This document shows, piece after piece, positions 46,552-54,575 of a stretch of DNA of 64,000 nucleotides. The DNA lies in NCBI GenBank assembly GCA_013122435.1, contig WYDT01000001.1, positions 1-64,000 of the forward strand. The letters are read 5' to 3'. Source of the stretch: Chloroflexi bacterium AL-N1. Lineage in GTDB: Bacteria; Chloroflexota; Chloroflexia; Chloroflexales; Roseiflexaceae. Below the pieces are notes generated by a model. That model was not told where the DNA came from. It saw only the letters and a list, made by a program, of their open reading frames with translations, and made no database searches. Each line of letters opens with the position of its first letter. Position 1 is the stretch's first letter. Position numbers and translations under genes: made by a program.

Positions 46552-49269
46552 TTAAACTAGTTGATGTTCTAAAGCAAACCGAATAGCGGCCCCTCGTGAG
46601 GTAACCCGTAGCTTTCGATAGATGGCACGCAGGTGAGCATTAACAGTCAAAGGACTGATCACTAACTGTTGGGCAACTTGTACATTGGTTAGGCCCTGCA
46701 CCACAAGGTGTAAGACTTCGACTTCACGTGGTGTGAGATGCATATCTGTTGGTGCGGGTAATACCACTGTAGCAAGCAGATCATTGACATCAACCATAGC
46801 ATTATCAATGGAAAACGCTCGTGCCACAGCTGTGGCAGTATTTCGTTGTGCCTCCTGAAGGTAGGTGCGAATTGCGTTCTCAAGACCATCATAAAAAGCA
46901 CGATCCGCATGTGGCGGTGGAGCACCAAGCCGCTGCCGAATATGATCTGCCATACCTTTAAGACGTGTCGCATATTCCAATTGATCATGCGCGATAGCAA
47001 CACCTGCACAGCCCTCAAACGCAAGTGCTGTAGCCTCCTGATCACCTACCTGCTGACACATAATCAACCCCTCTTCAAAGAAATGTAAGGCATTGTGGGT
47101 TTGTTCTTCGCCTAATGCCACACGTCCGAGATATACCAGCGTGCGCGCAATACCAGGGATACTATTTCGACTCTCCAGGATGGTTAAGCTTTGTTCCAGC
47201 ATTGTAGCCGCCTGCTGATACTCTCCACGATACAGCGCAACCCGACCATAAAAACCTAGTGCAGTTCCAATACCAATGTCGTACTGTAATTCACGGTAGA
47301 GGTTTAAACCTGTTTCAATTGCAGCCATCGCATCATCATACCGATCCATATTGGCGTGAGCAAGCCCTAAATACAAAAACGTGCTTGCAAGACCGACCTG
47401 ATCATTAATGTCACGCATTAGAGTCATTCCCTCTTCGAGCAGCACCAACGCACGTGGATAATCTGCCTGCCAGTAGGCCACCCTCCCTAAACTCGCAAGC
47501 GCCCGAGCAATGTTTGATTGATCTGTGACTTCAGAACGCAGCGCCAGACACTGGGTAAAAAACTGATCGGCATGGGCATAATCATCTTGCATCAATGCGA
47601 GGATACCGACCATACGCAACGCTTCAACACGGAGATCTACCGAAGCATTTGGGGCACGATTTATGCCATTTTGGAGCCATGTGCGCCCTTCACAGACAGA
47701 ACCACGGAGGCGCCAAAAGGTACTCATAGCCACACTCATACGCAAAAGCTCTTCTTGTTGCTGCGTATCAGCGGTCCATTGTAGTGCAGCACGTATATTG
47801 TCAAGCTCAGATGCACAGCGATTCAACCACAGATCCTGATCTTCTTTGGGGAAATGCCTATCAGCGGTTTCGACAAAGGTAAGATAATAGTTCGCATGCT
47901 GTTGTTGCACCGCACTTATTTCATCATACTGTGTAAGCTGATCCAGTGCATACGCTCGAATGGTTTCGAGCATAGTGAAGCGTGGCACATTATCAATCAG
48001 GTTTACGCGCTGCACAAGGTTGTGATCAACCAATATACCCATATGTGTCATCATCGCAATAAGCGCTGACGAAGCGAAATCATGCGGGTCAAGTCCCTCG
48101 TATACCGCTGTGATGGCATCAAAGGTAAACCCACCAACAAAGACGGCCAAACGACGAAACAGTTTTTGTGTATCAGCAGACAATAGGGTATAACTCCACT
48201 CCAGAGTGGTTTGTAGCGTCTGTTGATGTGGAACACCATCACGAACCCCACTGGTCAAAAGCTTAAGGCGTTGGTCAAGCTGTGCTAAAAGGAGTGGTAG
48301 TGGCAACAGTGTACTTCGTGTTGCTGCCAGTTCAATCGCCAAGGGAAGGCCATCCAGACGTTGGCAAATCGCTACAACAGTTGATGCATTACTTTCTGTC
48401 AATGCAAATTGCTGATCGATAGCTGTGGCTCGATGGACAAATAGGGCAACTGCACCATAGGTATGCCAATGTGACCAATCAGTATCCTCTTGCGAGTCGG
48501 GAATGGCCAGTGGCTGGACAACATACACATGTTCACTGGAGAGATGCACCCGTACTCGACTCGTGATGAGCAGTTTCAGGTATGGTGCGTGCATCAATAG
48601 TTTGGCAAGCTGAGGTGTTGCGGACAGAAGATGCTCAAGGTTGTCCAGAATCAGCAGCATCTGACTTGATTGAAGAGCAGCCAAGAGCGCTGCTTCCAGA
48701 TCAGCTGGTTGTGTTTCCTGAATACCAAAATGCTTGGCAATGGCAGGAAGGATCTGACCTGGATCGGATAGTGGCGCGCACGAAACAAACATCACACTAT
48801 CATCGAAATATGACCGCAACTGTGTAGCGAGTGCAAGGACCAACCGCGTTTTACCAACTCCTGGTGCACCAGTCAATGTTACCAATGCAATATCATCATT
48901 CAGGATCAATGTGCGAATATGAGCAAGATCTTCTTCACGCCCAAAGAGGAGAGGAGGAGAGGTTGGTATGGTGGTAAAAGGGTGTGTATCTATTGAAGTG
49001 GTTGACATATCTTGCGGTGCCAACGTCGGCGGCAGAGAATCGGGATGATGCCGTGCAAACGCCACCACTGTTGCCTGATCTTTGGTGGGAATTTGCAATG
49101 CTGTGGCAAGACGTTGGGCTAAGTGTTGTGAAGGGGACAGAGTACCAGACTCAATTTTGCGAATAGTACGATCAGCACAGGCTGCCAGTGTAGCCAACTC
49201 CTGTTGGGTGTAGTCCAGCATTTTGCGCCGTTGTTGAACCCACTGACCAAAGGCATTAGTACTTGGCAT
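46552..49269 (-). CDS. XRE-NB-ARC-TPR-LuxR transcriptional regulator
   Basis: 905 residues. XRE helix-turn-helix at about 5-62 (FGQWVQQRRKMLDYTQQELA), an NB-ARC-type ATPase with Walker A TGAPGVGKTRLV near 135-146 and DNLEHLL, a TPR-rich middle from about 480-780, and a C-terminal LuxR helix-turn-helix at about 843-905 (LTPREVEVLHLVVQGLTN, LRAIYRKL). Such regulators switch on secondary metabolism in other bacteria. It faces the peptide cluster across a shared promoter region, and carries DNA-binding domains at both ends. Position and shared operator suggest it activates both flanking loci, which is inference. GAGGAG precedes ATG. Confidence 0.88.
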   Translation of the reverse strand: MPSTNAFGQWVQQRRKMLDYTQQELATLAACADRTIRKIESGTLSPSQHLAQRLATALQIPTKDQATVVAFARHHPDSLPPTLAPQDMSTTSIDTHPFTTIPTSPPLLFGREEDLAHIRTLILNDDIALVTLTGAPGVGKTRLVLALATQLRSYFDDSVMFVSCAPLSDPGQILPAIAKHFGIQETQPADLEAALLAALQSSQMLLILDNLEHLLSATPQLAKLLMHAPYLKLLITSRVRVHLSSEHVYVVQPLAIPDSQEDTDWSHWHTYGAVALFVHRATAIDQQFALTESNASTVVAICQRLDGLPLAIELAATRSTLLPLPLLLAQLDQRLKLLTSGVRDGVPHQQTLQTTLEWSYTLLSADTQKLFRRLAVFVGGFTFDAITAVYEGLDPHDFASSALIAMMTHMGILVDHNLVQRVNLIDNVPRFTMLETIRAYALDQLTQYDEISAVQQQHANYYLTFVETADRHFPKEDQDLWLNRCASELDNIRAALQWTADTQQQEELLRMSVAMSTFWRLRGSVCEGRTWLQNGINRAPNASVDLRVEALRMVGILALMQDDYAHADQFFTQCLALRSEVTDQSNIARALASLGRVAYWQADYPRALVLLEEGMTLMRDINDQVGLASTFLYLGLAHANMDRYDDAMAAIETGLNLYRELQYDIGIGTALGFYGRVALYRGEYQQAATMLEQSLTILESRNSIPGIARTLVYLGRVALGEEQTHNALHFFEEGLIMCQQVGDQEATALAFEGCAGVAIAHDQLEYATRLKGMADHIRQRLGAPPPHADRAFYDGLENAIRTYLQEAQRNTATAVARAFSIDNAMVDVNDLLATVVLPAPTDMHLTPREVEVLHLVVQGLTNVQVAQQLVISPLTVNAHLRAIYRKLRVTSRGAAIRFALEHQLV

Positions 49270-49324
49270 GGCAAGCTACTCCTCATACGACTCCACTGTA
49301 ACAGTCAATCATGAATTTCAGGGG

Positions 49325-49348
49325 CCGCTTTTGGTGCCGCTTTTGGTC
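49325..49348. repeat. Two tandem 12-bp repeats upstream of the regulator
   Basis: CCGCTTTTGGTG (49325-49336) is followed directly by CCGCTTTTGGTC (49337-49348), with a partial third unit after it. They lie in the regulator's leader, between its proposed -10 and its start. Tandem repeats of about one helical turn are typical of operators for direct-repeat binders. Confidence 0.6.
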
Positions 49349-49353
49349 CGTTT

Positions 49354-49382
49354 ACTCTACCATGTCTCAAGAAACATGACAA
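49354..49382 (-). promoter_or_regulatory. Sigma-70-like promoter of the regulator
   Basis: On the minus strand TTGTCA (49377-49382) and TAGAGT (49354-49359) are separated by 17 bases. The GTTTGATCGAAC operator sits just upstream of the -35 box, so it could serve both divergent promoters. Confidence 0.5.
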
Positions 49383-49388
49383 ATTTTA

Positions 49389-49431
49389 GTTTGATCGAAC
49401 TATAGGCAAATTCTGTCTTTATAGCTATACT
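49389..49431 (+). promoter_or_regulatory. Operator and -10 element of the peptide cluster
   Basis: GTTTGATCGAAC (49389-49400), then 25 bases, then TATACT (49426-49431). The -35 region (TAGGCA) is poor, which fits an activator-dependent promoter, and the operator centre is about 43 bases before the expected start site. The same spacing occurs at 46380-46422. Confidence 0.6.
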
Positions 49432-49483
49432 CTTCTTCACAATACTTTTTTATACAAATCTTTGATATATGAGAGAGAGATCT

Positions 49484-50014
49484 ATGCATCTATCCTATGG
49501 ATTAGCCTTCTGCATTGTGGTGATAGGTTATGTCTTTGCACTATCGTCCTTTGCAAAACTGAAAGATCTTTCAACATATATCAAGTCGGTGAGCAACTTC
49601 CGGTTGTTACCACCAGCGCTCGTACTCATCAGCGCCATCTTTTTCCTGCTCTGTGAAATGCTAACAGCGATCCTTCTGGTGTTCTGGCCCATGGCAGCTT
49701 TTGCACTGGCAGCAACCATGCTCACGCTGTTCTCCATTGCGCTGGCATCCGTCTTAATCCGTCGTATAGATACCACATGCAATTGTTTTGGTGCCAGCAA
49801 CAACACGATTTCCGGCGCCGATCTGGTGCGGAATGCGGGATTATTCATCTGTGCCTGTGCTGGCCTGTACCTCACCATTGGGACATACAGTCTCGGACAA
49901 ATCTCGCTTTTGGAGTGGATCATCATTGGGGTCTTTGGCAGTGTGGTGGTCATGCTCTGGACACAACTTGGTGAGATCTGGCGTTTACTCGCGATTACGC
50001 TACAACCAAACTAA
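49484..50014 (+). CDS. MauE/DoxX-like membrane redox protein
   Basis: 176 residues from ATG 49484, chosen over ATG 49469 because GAGAGAG lies in front of it. Four to five TM helices (about 7-25, 43-68, 70-92, 115-136, 143-165). The motif CNCFG at residues 99-103 matches the MauE-family redox motif. MauE and MauD are needed for disulfide formation and maturation of methylamine dehydrogenase, whose small subunit carries several disulfides. No mau structural genes are present here. With the thioredoxin-like protein downstream and six-cysteine peptides next, the likely role is disulfide formation in the exported peptides. Confidence 0.8.
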   Translation: MHLSYGLAFCIVVIGYVFALSSFAKLKDLSTYIKSVSNFRLLPPALVLISAIFFLLCEMLTAILLVFWPMAAFALAATMLTLFSIALASVLIRRIDTTCNCFGASNNTISGADLVRNAGLFICACAGLYLTIGTYSLGQISLLEWIIIGVFGSVVVMLWTQLGEIWRLLAITLQPN

Positions 50015-50036
50015 TCTTTGAGAGGAACTTAATCCT

Positions 50037-50588
50037 ATGATACCGATGCTTGTAATTAGCTCAATACTGCTGTGGGTTGTGGTCCTGATAAATGTATTGC
50101 TTACTGTAGCACTTATCCGTCGTCTTAATCAGATGTCAAGTATGGCTTTTCCTGATGACGAAGGATTGGCAAAAGGTACTCCGGCCCCCGATTTTACCGC
50201 TGAGACATTAGCCGGTGAGATCGTCACGCTGGCGCATTATGCACATAAAGCCGTCTCGTTTATTTTTATTTCGCCAACCTGTGGCCCCTGTGTCGATAAA
50301 CTCCCAGCGATGAATGACCTTGCCACCAAAGCCAAACAAGCTGGTGTCGAACTGGTGCTTGTCAGCACCGATGGAGAGAAAGCTGACATAACAACCCTTG
50401 TTCAAAAACATGAGGTCACCGTGCCATTGCTCTATGCCCCACTCGAGCAGAATGCGTTTGCCCGTGACTACAAAGCTGAATCAACACCCTTTTATTGCCA
50501 ACTAAATCCAGATGGCTCTGTCGAGTCATCGGGCTTCTTTGGTCCTGGCTGGGAGCAGCAAGTCACCCGTGCACCTTCCCTGACATGA
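50037..50588 (+). CDS. MauD/TlpA-like membrane thioredoxin
   Basis: 183 residues. One N-terminal TM helix (about 5-28), then a redoxin domain with the entry motif GTPAPDFTAETLAG at about 47-60 and the active site SPTCGPC (Cys82, Cys85). The fold should face the outside of the membrane. It pairs with the MauE-like protein as MauD does, passing disulfides to exported substrates. It is 22 bp downstream of the MauE-like gene. Confidence 0.85.
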   Translation: MIPMLVISSILLWVVVLINVLLTVALIRRLNQMSSMAFPDDEGLAKGTPAPDFTAETLAGEIVTLAHYAHKAVSFIFISPTCGPCVDKLPAMNDLATKAKQAGVELVLVSTDGEKADITTLVQKHEVTVPLLYAPLEQNAFARDYKAESTPFYCQLNPDGSVESSGFFGPGWEQQVTRAPSLT

Positions 50589-50743
50589 CGATTCCCTCGA
50601 TCTTCGTGATCGGTATTCGATACGTGTTGCTCTACCAATAGAAAGGAGATTTCGTTAGACCATAGACACATCTGAGAGTCGTACTCGCTAGTATTTGTTC
50701 TTCTCTGTATCAATTGATTATTATGTAGTAGGAGAAACCGCCT

Positions 50744-50959
50744 ATGAAAAATCTCTTCACCAAAGTCACCGACCTGTCTAACCGTACCAACACATTCACC
50801 AAACTTGCTGATCATCTATTAAGCCGTGTGGCACCGCAGCAGGAGGCAGCTGGTAGTAACTGCGTTGCCATCGGCTGCTGTAGTGATGGACGAGGAAAAT
50901 TCCGTTGCTATGTCGGAACAGGATCATATATTCGTTGTGGCAACCCTACATGCTGGTAG
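50744..50959 (+). CDS. Precursor peptide 1 (six-cysteine, leader-bearing)
   Basis: 71 residues; AGGAGAAA precedes ATG. The leader starts MKNLFTKVTDLSNRTN and contains LADHLLSRVAPQ (about 21-32). The core begins about residue 37 after EAAG and has Cys at 40, 45, 46, 55, 65 and 70, spacing C-x4-CC-x8-C-x9-C-x4-C. No hydrophobic signal peptide. Most divergent of the four. It is too short and cysteine-rich to be an enzyme, and it sits between the redox pair and its own exporter genes. Confidence 0.8.
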   Translation: MKNLFTKVTDLSNRTNTFTKLADHLLSRVAPQQEAAGSNCVAIGCCSDGRGKFRCYVGTGSYIRCGNPTCW

Positions 50960-51053
50960 ATTGCCTGTTTATCACTACCAATATCTCTGTATGAGCACAT
51001 CTACCCACCTGTGCCTAAGCTCTATCAATAATGATATACAGGAGAAAACGCGT

Positions 51054-51281
51054 ATGAAGCTCTTCACCAAAATCACCGACCTGTCCAATCACATGGGACC
51101 ACTTACCCACTTGGCCGATACGCTCTTGAGCCGTGTGGCACCGCAGAAGCCAGCTGAGGCAGGGTGTGGACCATGGCAGTATTATGGATGTTGTACATCT
51201 CAAGCAAAATATCGCCGTACATGTTTAAATGGACCCGTTGCAACTACTCAATACAAGTGCGAAGGCATGTGTTACTACTAA
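51054..51281 (+). CDS. Precursor peptide 2 (six-cysteine, leader-bearing)
   Basis: 75 residues from the ATG at 51054 after AGGAGAAAA; the open frame extends further upstream but has no ribosome site there. Leader MKLFTKITDLSNHMG then LADTLLSRVAPQ. A-E-A (34-36) precedes the core, fitting a signal peptidase A-x-A site. Cysteines at 38, 46, 47, 57, 69 and 73, spacing C-x7-CC-x9-C-x11-C-x3-C. The core contains GPWQYYG and YRRT. Its leader differs from that of peptide 3 at only about 7 of 111 bases. Confidence 0.82.
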   Translation: MKLFTKITDLSNHMGPLTHLADTLLSRVAPQKPAEAGCGPWQYYGCCTSQAKYRRTCLNGPVATTQYKCEGMCYY

Positions 51282-51351
51282 TTTCGCAGACCGCAAAACA
51301 TCGTTTGTTTATCCCTATTACTAATGATTATATGTACAGGAGAAAACTCGT

Positions 51352-51594
51352 ATGAAACTCTTCACCAAAGTCGCCGACCTGTCTAACCACATGGGACCAC
51401 TTACCCACTTGGCCGATACGCTCTTGAGCCGTGTGGCACCGCAGAAGCCAGCTGAAGCAGGAGTGCCTTGTGGTTCATGGGAAAATGTTGGCTGCTGTGC
51501 TTATCGTAGTATCAGGTATCGGCGCTATTGTTTCCGTGGCAGCGAAGCCCGTCCCGAATATAAATGTGTCTCGACGTTGTCCAGTTGCGGTTAA
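51352..51594 (+). CDS. Precursor peptide 3 (six-cysteine, leader-bearing)
   Basis: 80 residues; AGGAGAAAA precedes ATG. The leader is nearly identical to peptide 2 up to A-E-A-G (34-37). Cysteines at 40, 48, 49, 60, 72 and 79, spacing C-x7-CC-x10-C-x11-C-x6-C. The core contains GSWENVG, YRRYCFRGSEARPEYKC, closely related to peptide 4. Confidence 0.82.
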   Translation: MKLFTKVADLSNHMGPLTHLADTLLSRVAPQKPAEAGVPCGSWENVGCCAYRSIRYRRYCFRGSEARPEYKCVSTLSSCG

Positions 51595-51704
51595 TAGTCA
51601 TTAGCACATGTAAGCACTGAGTCAGGGTGGATGGCATGCATCGAGCCATCCACCCATTCTTCTAAAAGTATATTTATTATTTACTAAACCAGGAGAACCC
51701 TTGT

Positions 51705-51956
51705 ATGAAACCCTTTACCAATAGACTCTTCACCAAAGTCGCCAACCTGTCCAATCACACTGGCGCCGTCACTAAACTCGCTGATGGCCTTCTGAGTCGT
51801 GTAGCTCCCCAACAAACCGCGATAGCAATGCCATGCGGTCCATGGGAAAGGGTTGGCTGTTGTGGAATAGGCTATATTGCTAAGAACCGACGCTATTGTT
51901 TTGGAGGTGGCGAAGCACGCCCTTGGTATAGCTGTTTTGGTCAATGTTATCCTTAA
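51705..51956 (+). CDS. Precursor peptide 4 (six-cysteine, leader-bearing)
   Basis: 83 residues; AGGAGAAC precedes ATG. The leader is extended by four residues (MKPFTNRLFTKV), then VANLSNHTGAVTKLADGLL and SRVAPQ. A-I-A (39-41) precedes MPC. Cysteines at 44, 52, 53, 65, 77 and 81, spacing C-x7-CC-x11-C-x11-C-x3-C. Core GPWERVG and RRYCFGGGEARPWY. Confidence 0.82.
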   Translation: MKPFTNRLFTKVANLSNHTGAVTKLADGLLSRVAPQQTAIAMPCGPWERVGCCGIGYIAKNRRYCFGGGEARPWYSCFGQCYP

Positions 51957-52070
51957 TCAAACATTAGATAGCTTGAAGAACCAAATCATACAACACATTC
52001 TCAACTGGATGATCTGAGATGGCGAGTATGCAAACCTTGCCATCTTACTACTTATGCTAAAAGGGTTTTT

Positions 52071-52625
52071 ATGCGTATTCTGTGGTGGTGTGTAGCCTCT
52101 GTCGGGGCCAGTCTCTTCCTGATCAAGCGTTTTGTGTGCGTGGTGCATGTTCAAGGGATAAGTATGGAGCCGACCTTCGTCCATGGTGACCGCGTCGTTG
52201 TCCTCTCTCATTGGCCACAACGCTGGCTCCAACGAGGTCAAATAGTCGTCTTTGCCCGCGAGCCGGAAGTCACCGGGCTACCAGATGGGATCACAGTCGC
52301 CGATCTCCAATTCGGTCAGGAACTGGTCATCAAGCGCTTAATCGGCCTGCCCGACGATACTGTCGTACAGCCTTGTACCTCACCCGATGGAACCAGATCA
52401 ACCACCTTTCAATCGTACGATGCGACGACCAATCTGGCCACATGGCACATTCCGGCCCACCATGGGTTTGTCAAAGGGGATGGCACAAGCAGTTTTGATT
52501 CGGTGCAGTGGGGTCCGATCCCGCTGGACTCTATTCAAGGCGTCGTAATCGCCAAATTACCCTATCGCCGCACACCGATGACGACCGATCTCATGAGCGA
52601 TACTGAGATCGATGAGCTCAGGTAA
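52071..52625 (+). CDS. S26-family signal peptidase, cluster-dedicated
   Basis: 184 residues. One N-terminal TM (about 4-25), then the catalytic serine in VQGISMEPTF (Ser31), HGDRVVV, the lysine in ELVIKRLIGLPDD (Lys88), and a box E-like KGDGTSSFDS. This is the signal peptidase I/IMP type Ser-Lys dyad, which cuts after small residues at -3 and -1. Housekeeping LepB would not normally sit between RiPP-like precursors and an exporter, so the likely substrates are the A-x-A sites of the four leaders. Confidence 0.88.
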   Translation: MRILWWCVASVGASLFLIKRFVCVVHVQGISMEPTFVHGDRVVVLSHWPQRWLQRGQIVVFAREPEVTGLPDGITVADLQFGQELVIKRLIGLPDDTVVQPCTSPDGTRSTTFQSYDATTNLATWHIPAHHGFVKGDGTSSFDSVQWGPIPLDSIQGVVIAKLPYRRTPMTTDLMSDTEIDELR

Positions 52626-52637
52626 ACGGAGGTGTCT

Positions 52638-54473
52638 GTGCTTGAGAAATTGCGCTCCGCCCCACCGTTTCTCCGTTCCATCTGGCAGATGTCCCACCGT
52701 GTCTGGGAGGCATATCCACTCGCATGTCTTGGCATTCTCGCAATGACTGCTTTGCAAGGACTTTTGCCACTTGCCAACGCCTGGGTGATCAAATTGCTCC
52801 TTGACGCCATCACACAACGCTTTGCCCAAGACGCTACCCGCATTGATGGCTTTTTGATCGGGCTGCTCGCAGTTCAGGCGATCCTGCTCCTTGTAACAAC
52901 CACCTTACCCTTCATCAGTACCTATCTGACCGCCGAACTCAACCGCCGCCTGACGGTGGCCATTCAATCAACCGTCTACGGCAAAATCAATGGCTTTACG
53001 AGCATCAGACCATTTGAAAACCCACAGGTGTATGACACTATTCGCATGGCGCAGCAGGGTGCCGAACACAGCTCACAACAAATGCTCGATATTCTCATCC
53101 GGCTGCTCCAGAATACCATCACCCTAGTGAGCTTTATCGGTGTACTGTTGGTTTTCAATATCTGGCTGGCGGGTCTGGTACTCCTGGCGGCGCTCCCACA
53201 ACTCTATGCGCAGATCAGGCTTGGACAACAACGTTTTGGTCTCGCCCTAACCCTGAGCCCGGATGAACGCCGCAAGTTTTATTACACCTATGTGCTGGCC
53301 AGTGCCGAATCGGCCAAAGAGATTCGACTGTTTGGCCTGGGAACCTATTTTCTGGAGAAACTCCTGGCCCTCTATCACCGCACCCAGCACGCCGAGCGCC
53401 GTCAGGAACAACGCGCCTTACGCTGGGAACTCGGGTTAGGACTGCTCTCCAGTGGGACAGCAGGGGTAGCGTTTGTGCTGATTGTGCTGGCAGCGCTGGC
53501 CGGACGCCTGACCGTCGGCGATATTATGCTCTATGTCAATGCGGTGAGTGCCGTGCAAACCGCGCTGGCGGGTATCGTCGCATCAATCGCCATGCTTAAC
53601 GAAAGTGTCCTGTTTCATTCCTCGTTGGAGAAGCTCCTCACGCTTCCACCTGATCTGCCCATTCCTGCGGTCACGCAATCGGTGCCGTCGCTCACCACCG
53701 GCATTGAACTGCGGAAGGTGTCGTTTCGCTATCACGACCAACAACCCTGGATTCTGCGTGATGTCAATCTAACGATTGCGGCAGGAAGTTGTTTAGCATT
53801 GGTCGGACTCAACGGGGCCGGAAAATCAACACTGGTCAAACTCTTGACGCGCCTCTATGATCCGATAGAAGGTCAGATTTTCTGGGACGGCATCGATATC
53901 CGTGAATTTGATCCGGTGGCATTACGGCAACACATTGGTGCCATCTTCCAGGATTTTATGCGCTACGACCTGACCGTGCAGGAAAACATTGGACTAGGTA
54001 ACCTGACCAAAATAGATGATAACGCCTGGATTGAGCAGGCCGCCCGCCAGTCCCAGATCCACGACGAGATTCTGCGCTTGCCCCAAGGCTATGCGACGGA
54101 ATTAAGTTTGATGTTTAGCGAAGAAAGCCACGGTATCGATCTATCCGGTGGGCAATGGCAGCGAGTGGCAACCGCACGCATGCTCGCACGGGATGCCAGC
54201 ATGTTGATTTTGGATGAACCGACGGCGGCACTCGATGCCGAAGCCGAATATGCCACCTACCAGCAGTTTGCTCAGCTGATGGCGGGTCGCACCAGTCTCT
54301 TGATCTCCCATCGTTTCAGCACAGTGGGGATGGCTGATGTCATTGCGGTGTTGGAGGATGGACGCATTACGGAGTATGGTTCGCACAAAACCTTAGTACG
54401 GGCCAATGGCACCTATGCACGCCTATACCAGATGCAAGCGGAGAGCTATCAAACAGAGACATCTGTTTCGTGA
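52638..54473 (+). CDS. ABC exporter, fused membrane and ATPase domains
   Basis: 612 residues from GTG 52638, since GGAGG at 52627-52632 overlaps the earlier GTG at 52632. Membrane domain of about 5-6 TM helices (to about residue 320) without an N-terminal C39 protease. ATPase: Walker A GLNGAGKST near 390-398, signature LSGGQWQRVA near 501-510, and Walker B MLILDEPTAALD. Type I exporters of this build move lipids, drugs or peptides. The lack of C39 means leader removal must be by another enzyme, presumably the adjacent S26 peptidase. The gene follows that peptidase by 12 bp, so both are one operon. Confidence 0.88.
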   Translation: MLEKLRSAPPFLRSIWQMSHRVWEAYPLACLGILAMTALQGLLPLANAWVIKLLLDAITQRFAQDATRIDGFLIGLLAVQAILLLVTTTLPFISTYLTAELNRRLTVAIQSTVYGKINGFTSIRPFENPQVYDTIRMAQQGAEHSSQQMLDILIRLLQNTITLVSFIGVLLVFNIWLAGLVLLAALPQLYAQIRLGQQRFGLALTLSPDERRKFYYTYVLASAESAKEIRLFGLGTYFLEKLLALYHRTQHAERRQEQRALRWELGLGLLSSGTAGVAFVLIVLAALAGRLTVGDIMLYVNAVSAVQTALAGIVASIAMLNESVLFHSSLEKLLTLPPDLPIPAVTQSVPSLTTGIELRKVSFRYHDQQPWILRDVNLTIAAGSCLALVGLNGAGKSTLVKLLTRLYDPIEGQIFWDGIDIREFDPVALRQHIGAIFQDFMRYDLTVQENIGLGNLTKIDDNAWIEQAARQSQIHDEILRLPQGYATELSLMFSEESHGIDLSGGQWQRVATARMLARDASMLILDEPTAALDAEAEYATYQQFAQLMAGRTSLLISHRFSTVGMADVIAVLEDGRITEYGSHKTLVRANGTYARLYQMQAESYQTETSVS

Positions 54474-54510
54474 GATATAGTGCTCAGTTAAATTTATAAC
54501 CTCACACAAA

Positions 54511-54542
54511 GCGCCCCCACCACCTTCTGGTAGCGGGGGCGC
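54511..54542. terminator. Strong hairpin between exporter and lyase genes
   Basis: GCGCCCCC (54511-54518) pairs with GGGGGCGC (54535-54542), with CCA/TGG extending the stem inward. It separates the convergent exporter and lyase genes and probably terminates both. Confidence 0.8.
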
Positions 54543-54575
54543 CAATCTATCCTACCAAATTGCCAAAATTCCGTT

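Noticed and set aside
50744..51956. Lanthipeptide or sactipeptide assignment for the small peptides
   Set aside because: No LanM/LanBC, radical SAM or other modifying enzyme is nearby; the redox pair better fits disulfide formation.
50744..51956. Classical double-glycine leader cleaved by a C39 protease
   Set aside because: Three leaders end in AG or AAG rather than GG, one ends AIA, and the exporter has no C39 domain.
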